Positions 22,601-32,356 of a stretch of DNA of 64,000 nt are shown here, one piece after another. The notes below the pieces were generated by a model that was given only the letters and a program-made list of their open reading frames with translations, did not search any database and was not told the DNA's origin. A program made the translations under genes and the position numbers. The DNA is from Maniola hyperantus. Its lineage: Eukaryota; Arthropoda; Insecta; Lepidoptera; Nymphalidae. The DNA is taken from contig NC_048557.2 of assembly GCF_902806685.2 (NCBI RefSeq), positions 5,762,666-5,826,665 on the forward strand, in the 5' to 3' direction. Each line of letters opens with the position of its first letter. Position 1 is the first letter of the stretch.

Positions 22601-25600
22601 TGAAATTTGGCATGCAGACGTAGACATCCGCTAAGAAAAGATTTTTAAAAATTCAACCCTTAAGAGGGTTAAATAGGGGTTCGAAATTTGTGTAGTCCAC
22701 GCGGACAAAGTCACGGGGATAAGCTAGTACTTTAATAAATGAATAAATAAAATAAAATAAAAAGTTAAGTTTTTAAAGTGCTTTAAGTCATAAAAGAAGA
22801 AAATAAGAACTAAAATATTTAATTAGCTGTTGATTCACATCGATGTAGATTCATCTGTCAAGCACTATTATTTAATCGATGCTTAAATTATTTATTGAAT
22901 CATTAATAATCACCGATTTCATTCAATCTTTTATTAATCGTTTCCTGCTAACCGAGTATTTTACCTACTAGGTACATTATAATAATTAATTGTTGCATGT
23001 GTAGTCAGGAAGTGCAATTTAATATAACGGTTATAACCACTATTATTGTTACGTCATAATCGCTTAAAATAAAGGTTCGTGTCTACATTGACAATGATAT
23101 TACAAAAAATATCAATAAGCACGGTATTAACCTTTAGATTACGATCCACAAATTTATTGATACTCAATCTAAAGTAATCTTGTTACCCTTTTAGCTTACT
23201 CGTCAACTAGTTTTTGGCCGCGACTTGCGACTTGGAATTAGGACCGCGTGGAATTAGGTTCTTAAAAATCGCGTGTAGCCTAGTTCACTTCTTGTATATA
23301 ACTCCTCCCTACCTGTTTGTCAAAGTCCCTTTTAATTTTCCATTGCCTTCCCCTTAGAATTCCCCCGAAAATCGTGTAACATGTATTCCTTCATTTTCAA
23401 CCGAAAGCCTAAATACCAATTTATGCTAATAAATGTATGTTATATTAATAGTAATATCTGTACATGCTACCAAAAAATATCGGTTGTAGTACTTACCTAT
23501 ATTTATATTTAAAAAATCTTTGCCAGTAAGTAATTTTTCGCTTTTTCTTCCTTTATTTAGGCTATGAAGGATGAATTTCACAAAAATAAAAAAAAAAACG
23601 TTCAATCGAGGTTAGCTATTTCTCTGTCTTCATCCAAGTATGATTATTTAGAAAATACGGGACTTCTTTTACAGACGCGGCAACGTTTGCATCATGGGGC
23701 GTGGACTACGTGAAACTGGACGGATGCTACGCGTTGCCTGTGGACATGGACCACGGATACCCAGAGTTTGGTAGACAGCTCAACTTGACTGGCCGGCAAA
23801 TGGTCTACTCCTGCAGCTGGCCCGTCTACCAGATATACGCTGGAATGCAGGTAAAGTAACACTATATATAATATCTCTCATCCGGCTATACTCACGTATT
23901 TAGTCGACGTTAGCCCGACTAGTTTCGAAACCATCCGGGGTCCACCAACTAACGTCGACTAAACACGCGAGTATAACCGGGTGAGAGATATTATATAATA
24001 TATTGGAAATCACTCACGGTAGTTTAAACGCTAAAATAAACTAACACTCTCCCGTGTTCAATATAGTTATTGGATCATCCAGAATTTGGCAGACAGCTTA
24101 ACCTAACTGGCTGACAAAATTTGTTTCATACCTACAGCTGGCCGGTCTACTAGATATACGCTGGAATGCAGGTAACTAATATTTTCCCTTGGTGAATGTG
24201 GTTATTGGATCACGGATACCCAGTGTTTGCAGACAGCTCAACCTGACTTGCTGGCAAATGGTCTACTCCTGCAGCTGGCTGGTGTACCAGATTTATACCA
24301 GATTGCAGATGAAGTGGCATTCTACTAACTATAACTGAAATCAGCAAAAGTACGTACTTGTTTTCAGTTTCCTGACATTTTCTGATGTATGTACCTACGT
24401 ACATCTGTACAATACAGGTAGGTACATGAAAGGATAGAAAGAAATAAGATCCAAAACAAACCCATTCCCAAACCCATAGGTTTTGTGGATTCATTCTGAT
24501 GACCTTGGTTATAAAGGTATTGGGTGTTTATAAACTTCACGTTCGGTTTTAATCAATAAGGCTAATGAAAATGAATTACAATTCCAGCCAAACTTCTCAT
24601 CGATCATCGAGCACTGCAACTTGTGGCGTAACTTTGACGACATTCAAGACTCGTGGGCGTCCGTCGAGTCTATCATAGACTACTACGGAAACCACCAGGA
24701 CGTCATCGTGCCCAACGCTGGACCTGGACACTGGAATGACCCTGACATGGTGAGATTCTTGTATCCTTGTCTGCCTTTCTAAGTTGGTAATAATATAGCT
24801 CCGTGGCGTCACCTGGATCAGGGTTCCGGCTGTATGCTCCAGGTTCAACGGCTAAATCAACGTTGTATGCTTTTGTATAAGTCCCGCAAATTGCTGATGG
24901 GCGTGGCCGCAATTTTAGTGACATCAGCATGGTATAGGTATTTTTATTTCGACTGACGTCAAAATGACGTCATTTCGATGTTAATGAGACATGGTTCCAG
25001 CGCAATAGAAATTTGCGGGACTTATAATATATTATGTACAAGACATACATCATTATGCTGAGCTAGGACCAATTTTTTCGGGTTGTGCCACACATGACAC
25101 AGTTTATTCCGACGCTTCTTCCGCTTGAGGTGTTTTGACTTTAATGCTCAAGTGGAGGAGCTGGCGGGATAACCTTAGGTATAACATGTGATATGTGGCC
25201 CAATGTACCTACTTACTTGAAAATAAACGTTTTATCTTTCTTTCCTTTCTGGAGTAACGGTGAACGTCAAATAATTTTGTTTGACTCCCTAGTCCTTATT
25301 ATATCGTGGGAATATATATAACAATCTCTTGACCACAATATCAGTGGATGATTGGTTGATGACGCTGAGTATGATGCGTCTATTACTGCTTCTGTTCTTT
25401 TAAATATAGGTTTTCAAATTGAATGTGTTAGGGAAAAACGTTTTGGGGAGGGAGTTAATAATTGTGAAATGGACCTGATACAACCTAAGGATAAATGTGC
25501 TAGTCCAGAATATGCCTTTTCATTCATGCTTTGAAAACACTCTTTGTAAGTAGGGCACCTACAACATTGTAGGTGGCAAGGAAGATAGACTTTTTACTGT

Positions 25601-27981
25601 TTATCGAGATCAGTCTGGACTGGTTCAAAAAGAGATCCAAAATTATGCTGTCACTAAGCAATCAATTATAATTATGATGCTTAAAATTTTTCAAATTCTG
25701 CACAAAAATAAAGAACTTGTGAGATAAGGCATTTGAACTCTGCTTCAGAAAACGCTGGTTTTAATGTAGTATGTGCTAAAGAAACTTTTATTCAAACATT
25801 CAACCTCTCTCTTCCAGTTAATCATCGGCAACTTCGGTCTATCGTACGAGCAGAGCAAGACGCAGTTTGCAATCTGGGCGATCCTGGCGGCACCGTTACT
25901 AATGAGCGTGGACCTGCGTACAATTCGCCCTGAGTACAAAGCCATTCTACAGAACAGGAAGATCATTGAGGTCGATCAGGACCCACTGGGGATACAGGGC
26001 AGGAGGATATACAAAGTGAGTAAAATTCTTCGGTCTATCATATTAGCAGAGCAAGAGACAGTTTGCAATATGGACGATCCTGCGGTGCCTTTACTGATGT
26101 GTGTGGATCTGCGTACAATTTGCCCGGAGAAAATGGCCATCCTGCAAAACAGGAAGATCATCAGGGTCAACAAGGACCTGCTTTGGATTACAAAGATATA
26201 CAAAGAAATAAAGATCCTCTCAAACTCGAAATAATATAGATAAACTCATTTCCTCGGAATCTTTCCTCGATGGTGTTTTAATGCTACCAAATTATTTAGG
26301 AGGTACCAATTTAATGAGCGTATCAATAAATTCATTGAAACTTAGCAATGTAGTAGGCAGTTGTGCCGTATTTTCTGGTGCTTTGTGGGCAGCAACATTC
26401 ACTTTTAGATGATGATTGACTGTCACATTAACACTATAGATCAGCGAAATCAAAGTGAGACATGCTACAACCATTGTTTTTGATGCGAACATCAAATTGG
26501 CTCTAATAGCCAATTGGTACCTGGAGTTCGCAGTGCATCCTCAACATTAACAACAACAGTGTATTATTATTTTAACCTTACTTAAAAAATTCCCTGATCT
26601 TATTGTGTCTTCAATTTTTGATCACTTCACTTAATCAATACAACAATTCCTCATTTTCCAGCACCGAGGCATCGAGATCTGGTCGCGTCCCATCCTGCCC
26701 ATCCACGGCCAGTACTACTCATACGCGGTGGCGTTCGTCAACAGACGCACGGATGGCACACCCTCGGATGTGGCGGTGACTTTGCGAGAACTCGGCCTGA
26801 ACAACCCTTCTGGATACAGAGTTGAGGTCAGTATCTATTGCTCAGAAACCTTTGTGGAAAGATGAAAGAAATAACCGAACAAGCAAACTTCAGAATGCTA
26901 TGCAGCTATGCTCCTTTGTGAACAATATATTAATTAGGTTGTAGTGCCATTTTTAGCGGAGAAGATTATCTAAGTACCTACCAAAGTGCTCGATTATATT
27001 CACTTACGAGAATTGATGATTGGAATAAAGTTACTGGGCTATTAATGACCTGACAGAACCACTCTAATTTTTCTCGTGTGAAATCACCAAAAATTTGAAC
27101 TTGTACTTACTTTCAACTTACTTGTTACTTAGTTGGAATTTATATGAAAGTTGTTGGTGTAAATAAATAAAAAAAATCCTTTCTTCGCATTGAATTATAA
27201 ATATATTACTTCGTATGGGGTACAGGGCTATTGAACAAACAAAATGGCACCGACTCAGTGGTGATTTAGCACGAATGAAACCTCGGTGACGTCTGGATTT
27301 CAAACGGGTCGTTCATTAGTAGGATCTAAGAGGTGGCGCTGATTTATTTGGTTCCAAAATCGTGAAAATTTTTGTTCGCTTGACCATATCGTGTCATTCA
27401 TATCGATGTTTCTTAGCGTAGAATTTAACCTACATGCAAAATCTCAAGTTTATATGCACAATCGTATACGTTAGTTGGCCAGTTTATCCTTTTATATTAT
27501 GTATAGATTTGCATATACTATAATTTTATGTTCTGTTTTCAGGATTTATACGAAGATGTGGACTACGGCGTCCTGTCGCCACAGACGAAGATCAAAGTGA
27601 AAGTTAATCCCTCAGGTAAAGGACCACATCATTTCACAAAATAGATTTTCTTTAACTTAGATCTAAGTTCCATACAAGAGTGGATGTACGTGTGGAAGTC
27701 CCTACCTAGGCCCAGCAGTGGACGTCTATCGGTTGATAATGGTTATGATGATCTCAATTCATACAAAGTAGATAACCAGTTTTTAAAACTCGACAGATAC
27801 CTACTTGAAATGATAGACGAACGTTAGATATATCTACATATTATTATATGTTTAGGAATTTTGTTTTGCAGGTGTGGTAATTCTCCGAGCGGACGCGCAG
27901 CCATCTTTCGCCTACAACGCAATACCGACGCGGACGCCCTACGCGCTAAACGACGTGTTCAGACTCACCAAGAAAAAATAA
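19643..27981 (+). CDS. Alpha-N-acetylgalactosaminidase / alpha-galactosidase (GH27), 5'-partial, seven exons
   Basis: Lysosomal glycosidase that removes terminal alpha-linked GalNAc (or Gal) from glycoconjugates. Exons: 19643-19736, 23675-23850, 24588-24749, 25818-26015, 26662-26826, 27543-27615, 27872-27981. All have GT-AG borders, and the 978 nt join in frame to 325 aa plus stop. Exon 1 holds GIYEDYGNFTCAGYPG. Exon 2 holds DYVKLDGCY, with the catalytic nucleophile Asp. Exon 3 holds CNLWRNFDDIQDSW, with the acid/base Asp, and GPGHWNDPDM. Exon 4 holds LAAPLLMSVDLRTI and DQDPLGIQGRR; a C-terminal beta domain follows. At the substrate-selecting loop it reads SCSWPVY. Human NAGA has Ser and Ala at the two key sites and alpha-galactosidase A has Glu and Leu, so Ser/Val favours NAGA-like specificity. 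About 100 N-terminal residues (signal peptide, PPMGW region) are missing and were not found in 1-19642. Introns carry two sets of decayed exon copies. Confidence 0.95.
19807..20115 (+). repeat. tRNA-derived SINE, full-length reference copy
   Basis: The head AGCCTAGTGGTTAGGACGTC (A-box region) and GGAGGTTCGATCCCGGGCAC (B box) give a tRNA-like pol III promoter. It is followed by a ~200-bp body and a TGATCATGATGATGAT tail. Inverted or partial copies are at 7460, 11105, 20238, 35200, 36620, 40770 and 45750. Confidence 0.8.
20238..20465 (-). repeat. SINE, reverse, with rearranged end
   Basis: Reverse copy of the SINE at 19807. At about 20400 it switches to forward-strand tail sequence (ACCCGTGCTCCGTAGTGATG then (GAT)n), so two SINE ends face each other. 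Confidence 0.65.
20466..22509. other. NAGA intron: repeat debris
   Basis: Contains a dispersed repeat at about 20812-21430 with the signature CAACGTTGATA and GAGATATAAAA; related copies lie at 28980-29130 and 33150-33470. No further NAGA exon was found here. Confidence 0.5.
22510..22727 (+). repeat. Family Y repeat
   Basis: Near-full copy of the repeat at 7205, from TATATAAAAGGAAAAGCTGA to GGGGATAAGCTAGT, inside the long NAGA intron. Confidence 0.7.
22728..23674. other. NAGA intron, nothing recognised
   Basis: AT-rich intron sequence up to the acceptor before the exon at 23675. No repeat family or hidden exon recognised. Confidence 0.45.
23863..24000. mobile_element. MITE with ~45-bp inverted ends, in NAGA intron
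   Basis: Left end ATAATATCTCTCATCCGGCT runs to TTTAGTCGACGTTAG; the right end is its reverse complement (CTAACGTCGACTAAACACGC and onward). The core is GACTAGTTTCGAAACCATCC. It starts about 13 bases after the exon 23675-23850 donor. Confidence 0.8.
24072..24171 (+). pseudogene. Decayed tandem copy of NAGA exon 2, copy 1
   Basis: Aligns base-for-base with the 3' two thirds of exon 23675-23850. The translation reads HPEFGRQLNLTG-stop and later YSWPVY-stop-IYAGMQ, followed by an intact GTAACT donor. Two in-frame stops mean it cannot be used. A real exon copy is the best explanation because both coding text and donor are retained. Confidence 0.85.
24207..24308 (+). pseudogene. Decayed tandem copy of NAGA exon 2, copy 2
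   Basis: A second copy (GGATCACGGATACCCAGTGT, then CAAATGGTCTACTCCTGCAG). It has lost one base after GTGTTTG, which shifts the frame, and its donor GT has become AT (GCAGATGAAG). It shares the preceding GTTATTGGATCA with copy 1, so the two arose by tandem duplication. Confidence 0.8.
24876..25026. mobile_element. MITE family M1 (TATAAGTCCCGCAAATTGC ends), copy 1
   Basis: The terminal inverted repeat TATAAGTCCCGCAAATTGCT pairs with AATTTGCGGGACTTATA at the right end. The interior has CGTCAAAATGACGTCATTTC. Further copies: 29148-29235, 52147-52315 and 53689-53854. TA or TATA is the likely target. Confidence 0.85.
25027..25817. other. NAGA intron: LINE-like tail, nothing coding recognised
   Basis: A LINE-like 3' tail ending GAAAATAAACGTTTTATC followed by a CTTTC-rich run lies at about 25090-25255. 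The open frame at 25352-25534 was not recognised and lacks splice sites. Confidence 0.45.
26028..26205 (+). pseudogene. Decayed tandem copy of NAGA exon 4
   Basis: Starts 12 bases after the end of exon 25818-26015 and aligns with it along its length (for example GGACCTGCGTACAATT against GGATCTGCGTACAATT). The copy has an early TAG (FGLSY-stop-QSK), an internal deletion that shifts the frame, and no GT at the position of the donor. Its divergence resembles that of the exon 2 copies. Confidence 0.85.
26292..26492 (-). CDS. Possible small secreted peptide, antisense in NAGA intron
   Basis: A 66-codon ATG frame: residues 1-20 are hydrophobic like a signal peptide (MVVACLTLISLIYS). Then VNVTVNHHLKVNVAAHKAPE and a C-terminus ending LIKLVPPK. 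One N-glycosylation motif (NVT) is present. No promoter, splice or homology evidence was found; the opposite strand also reads partly open. It may be chance or a decayed transposon or retrocopy. Confidence 0.3.
   Translation of the reverse strand: MFASKTMVVACLTLISLIYSVNVTVNHHLKVNVAAHKAPENTAQLPTTLLSFNEFIDTLIKLVPPK
27189..27408 (-). repeat. Dispersed repeat family X, copy 3
   Basis: Reverse-orientation copy of the family at 6457-6670, in the NAGA intron between the exons at 26662 and 27543. Confidence 0.75.
27684..27760 (+). mobile_element. RTE 3' tail fragment
   Basis: GGAAGTCCCTACCTAGGCCC, then CAGTGGACGTCTATCGGTTG and a GAT-rich tail: the extreme 3' end of an RTE element in the last NAGA intron. 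Confidence 0.55.
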
Positions 27982-28754
27982 CGCTCTCCAGCGGACGCGC
28001 GGGAAGCAAATCGAAACGATCTACAAGTACAATACGAGATGTCGCTCTAAACATTCTAAATCGCGGTGCTGACTTCTAAGGCCAGTTGTCGTTCTTTATT
28101 TAAACTCTTGAATATTCTACAGGTTAAAGTTAAACAGACCACAGATTAAAATTTAACTTTTAGGGTTTCAATCGTTTTATGCGCTAAATGCTAATGTTAG
28201 GCCAGAACGGTTGATTTAGCGTTTACATTATCGTGAGTGATATTATATTTTATAAAGAACGGTTAATTTAAAAAAAAACATGCGAGGTAAAGCCGATTTT
28301 ATAAAAGTATGATGCAAGAGTTAAAAGAACAATTCGTATATTTGCGCAATGCAACGAGGTATGATGTGTGCACTTGCAGAATTTACATTGAATTAAATTA
28401 ACTGAACATTTTTGGTATAGATAGTTCCATTTATCTTTTCTCTTCTGTGTAGAAGTTCTTTTATTTGTGGACGATCTCAGTTATTACTCATTTTTGAACG
28501 TAATAAGGTAAATGAAATCTTATTTGACATAATTGTGTGATTTGTCCAGTGAAATTACGTTGGTTACCATATTGGTTGTAGCTGGTTTTACATAAACTTG
28601 CCTTTAGCGTACGTTTTATTTATATTTCTTATTAGTGTGATCGAACGGAGAATAGTACCTAGTAATTACGAGAATAAATTTTGCCATTATTATGTACCTA
28701 GGATGTAAGGATGTACATTTTAACTGTCTGTAAATGTAAGTTTTTGGTAGAGAA

Positions 28755-28760
28755 AATAAA
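28755..28760 (+). terminator. Candidate polyadenylation signal for NAGA
   Basis: AATAAA about 770 bases after the NAGA stop codon. The intervening 27982-28754 contains no other gene and is probably 3' UTR. An earlier AATAAA near 28672 could also be used. Confidence 0.4.
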
Positions 28761-29560
28761 TAATTTTACGTATATAATACAACATTTTATTTCACTTATT
28801 TACCACTATAATATTTACTAATTACTATCGTCTTAAGTTAAATAGTTTATTCACTTTTTCTGCGCTAGTTAAATAAAGGAGGTCAATCAGGACTTGCACT
28901 TAACTATATATTAAGAGGCGATTTTTCAGTACTTACTGAAAATACGATTGGCATCGAACGTGGCATAAAAATGCGTGACCGATGTGGTTCATTGGGTTCA
29001 TCTCACCAACGTTGATAGAATTCAAACGTCTAACATCAGAGTAAAATGGACCTAATACTACATGATTTAAAGTCAAGAATTCAGTAGCACTGATTCTAAT
29101 TTTCACAAGGTTTCCGCTTAGAACACCTGTCTGTAGATATAGGTACCTATAAGTCCCACAAATTGCTAATGTGCGTGGCCGCCATTTTATGTTAATGAGA
29201 CATGGTTCCAGCGCAATAGCAATTTGCGGGACTTACCTACTAAAAAAGGTTAAGGTTAATTTTACTTTGATTAGACTTACTTTGTTAATTTTACTTTGAG
29301 TATTCTATCAATGGTGGTGGGATGTACAATCTTATACTAAGGCTTTTAAGGTCACGTCGAAATCCAATCTCTAATACCCAATGACGCAATCAATTATTAT
29401 CATTATTTTTCGATGCGTTCGATACGTTTAAATCTTGCGTCTCATGCATTTTCAGTATTGACAAATCCAACGCGCGTACCTTTTGGAGCTAAGGCAGCTC
29501 GTTGCCTCCCTTTGAAAACGTTTATTCACAAGGATAATAATTTGGAGCTGAATACACAAG
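28761..29560. other. Intergenic: repeat fragments
   Basis: Contains a fragment of the CAACGTTGATA repeat at 28980-29130 and a short M1 MITE at 29148-29235 (TATAAGTCCCACAAATTGCT to GCGGGACTTA). No gene seen. Confidence 0.55.
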
Positions 29561-32356
29561 CTATGTGTGAATATTCCTGTAGGTTAGATCAGCATCTAAA
29601 TGGGTTTCATGCTCGCTAAATCTGGATCCAGTCGATGTTGTTGCGGCTCTTTCTTCCTCTATTATATTGATACGTCTGAAAGTTAAATGAAAACCAATTA
29701 AATTTTCCTTAAAAAATATCTTAGTACTATGTAAGGAAAGCGTTGCATGAATTAGGTACATTGTCAAAAGAAATATCTCAAATTTCACCTAAAATGTCGA
29801 ATTTTAATAGTAGGTAATAGTAAAAAAATTGCTTGATAGTTCAGTAACAGGATTTGTGCATAATTACACGTATGTACATAGTTATATGTACTTTAATAGC
29901 AAAATTATTATCATAGGAGTTAACTAGTTACCTTTTACGTCTCAGTGCTAAATGGGTTCTAACGTCCTCAGTAGTAAATAATTCCTCTCCGTTTGGTATT
30001 GGTGTCACAGTTATGACATTTTCTTTGGGTTCATTTATGAATTTAGGATTAGGTCTTTCCTCTGAAGTAACAATTTCGCTACTGGTAATAGCTTCAATTG
30101 TGTTTTTCATGGTAGATGAAGAAATAGCGTTGCCTGTTACAATTATAAGAGGCACTGATTTCATTGTTTCCGATTCAGGCTTATCTGAAATTTCTATTTT
30201 AATTGCAGGATGGACTGGTTTTTCTGTTACAATCATAGAATTGTTTTCAGATTTTTCCGTTGTAATAGCAGAATCAACAGATTCTTGTATTTTTGCTGCA
30301 GACTCATTGAATGTGTTAATTGACGTTGCAACCTCAACAGGTTTTCCAGTACTTGTAGAAAGATCTGTAATTTCTGTTTTAGTTGCCAAATCATTAAACT
30401 TATCTATTGAAATCTCTGAAATAACTGTTTTTTCTGTTGTAGCAGCCACAACTTCAAAATTTTCTGTTTTCGTTACCGAGCTTTCTACCTTTGCTGATTT
30501 AGTTGCAGTATTGACCGATTTTTCTGTTGAAGTTAGAGCATCGTGTAACTTATCAGGTGTAATTGAAGTAACTAAATTTTCCATTTTATTTTGAGATTCA
30601 TGTATATTTTTGCTTGTAGTCGTAGAGAAAGACAATTTTTCTGTTGTTGTTATTGGTAAATAAATCACTTCATCTGCTATAGCTGTAGAATTAACTGAAT
30701 TTTCCGTTTTGTTTAGCGATGCGAGAATTGATTTTTGTGTTGTTAGTGGTAAATAAATCACTTCATCTGCTATAGCTGTAGAATTAACTGAATTTTCCGT
30801 TTTGTTTAGCGATGCGAGAATCGATTTTTGTGTTGTTAGTGGTAAATACATCACTTTATCCGCTATGGTTGTAGGAAAAACTGATTTTTCTGTCGTAATC
30901 GCACCATGAACTAACTTTTCCGAAGTTGTACCAGTAATTGTTTTATTTTCTTTTGTTACAGGATGTTTATTTACTTTAGTTGGAGTTTTAGTGGTTATTA
31001 TTACCTTTTTTTTCATGTCTGGTCTAATAGTTTTGATCTTTTGAAGAGATTCTTGAATTGCTGATTTAGATATGGATCGATATTTGTCTATATTTAATAA
31101 AGTGTAAGGTGCGAAATTCTTAAACTGTTCAGAAGCTGCAGTTGCTAGAGGATATCCGCGCCGTCTTTTTAGAGGTCTGTATGTAGGAATTTTTCTTTTC
31201 GGTTCTCCCGATTCACCACTATCATCAACATCAGTGAAATTTTTGAATCGATCTTCAACACTGCTTAAGTCTTCAGAGGTATTTGGAGAATTTTTGTTTT
31301 TATTTTGAGGTTTGAATCGTTTCTTTTCGTTTAAATTCCTCCTCTTGCTGTAGTTACTCTGTTCACTTTGAGCTCGAATGTTTATGGAATGGATTTCATG
31401 AGGCTTAGAAGTAAACTTTCTGGTTCTCATAAGCGGACGTCTGGTAGATGGTTGAAATGCTAAATTATTCTTATTTTCAATATTTTTTATTTGAATTTCT
31501 GGTACTTTAGTTGCACTATGAGATGGTTGTGTTACATGTTGTTTTATTGTTACCGAAATCTCACTTTTTCCTTTCGGTAACGTGTGTGTATTTACATCAG
31601 TAGATTCCGTACTAGGTCTAATTTTGGCTGCATCACAAATGGCGATGAATGTGTAAATTATCTGAAAATTAAAACAATTACATCTTTAAAATTTTTGGTA
31701 TCGGTAGGTATATTATTTTTCTAGAAGATATCTCGCAGAGAGTAGAAACTATTATGACGAAAGAGAACTACAACGTCCCAACAAAAATATCAAGTGAGCA
31801 CAAAATTGAACAGGAATTGATACACTCATACAAATAATAGCATGAAACTCAAAAATAAAGACCTTATAGACATAATAATATACATATAGAAATCGTAAAA
31901 AAATTATAATAAATGTTTTAAAACTATTGTTGTGTGTTTAACTAGTTTTAACTAGTGTATGTTTTAAAATTATAAAAAATAATTGGATATTTGGATGTTT
32001 GTTACTCCTCCACACCAGAATGACTTAACCAATTTGGCTGGAAATTAAGATATCTTACATTCTGAATTACTTTTTATTTCGAAAATCAAAGAGTTTATAG
32101 AATATTATATATAAAGAATATTATAAATGTGAAAGTGTGTTTGTATGTTTGTCATGCCTTCACACCATAACTAAGCAACCAATCGACTTGATTTTTGGGA
32201 TAGAGATACTTGAAAGGACGGAAAGTAACATAACATTACTTTTTATTACAGAAAATCAAAGAGTTACCAAGGGATTTTTAAAAAACCTAAATCCACGCGG
32301 ATCAGGCACTAACTAGGTAATAAATTATAAAAATTACTTACCCACGCGAATTTCAT
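29561..32356 (-). CDS. Secreted Thr/Ser/Lys-rich mucin-like protein, three exons (unrecognised)
   Basis: Exons on the minus strand: 32356-32342 (MKFAW, then GTAAGT), 31661-29932 and 29675-29561. The 1,860 nt join in frame to 619 aa. The first join gives MKFAW+IIYTFIAICDAA, a classic signal peptide split by a phase-0 intron. The body is low-complexity: TTEK, TTQKS and NKTENSVNST motifs, Thr/Ser for O-glycosylation, several N-glycosylation sites, and no recognised domain. A 31-residue unit (TAIADEVIYLPLTTQKSILA and on) is repeated with almost no DNA divergence. The last exon is less sure. Exon 2 could end at its own stop after LALRRKR (29928), but AAAAG|GTAACT and a good acceptor at 29676 extend it with RRINIIEEERAA in frame. 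It could be a silk, mucin or peritrophic-type protein; none is shown. Confidence 0.65.
30655..30848 (-). repeat. 93-bp tandem duplication inside the mucin-like gene
   Basis: Two 93-bp units, nearly identical at the DNA level, with AAATCACTTCATCTGCTATA in each. A diverged third unit follows (AAATACATCACTTTATCCGC). Being a multiple of three, the duplication keeps the frame and adds 31 residues with extra glycosylation motifs. Confidence 0.85.
31975..32315 (+). repeat. Two CAGCTAGT-family fragments in the mucin-like gene intron
   Basis: Fragments at about 31980-32100 and 32118-32315 (ATTATAAATGTGAAAGTGTG to TAAATCCACGCGGATCAGGC), both degenerate, lie in the intron between the signal-peptide exons. 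Confidence 0.55.

Noticed and set aside
30013..30594. 193-codon plus-strand frame opposite the mucin-like gene
   Set aside because: It is the mirror of the Thr/Ser-rich repeats on the minus strand; Val/Ile/Ser-rich text follows from the complement.
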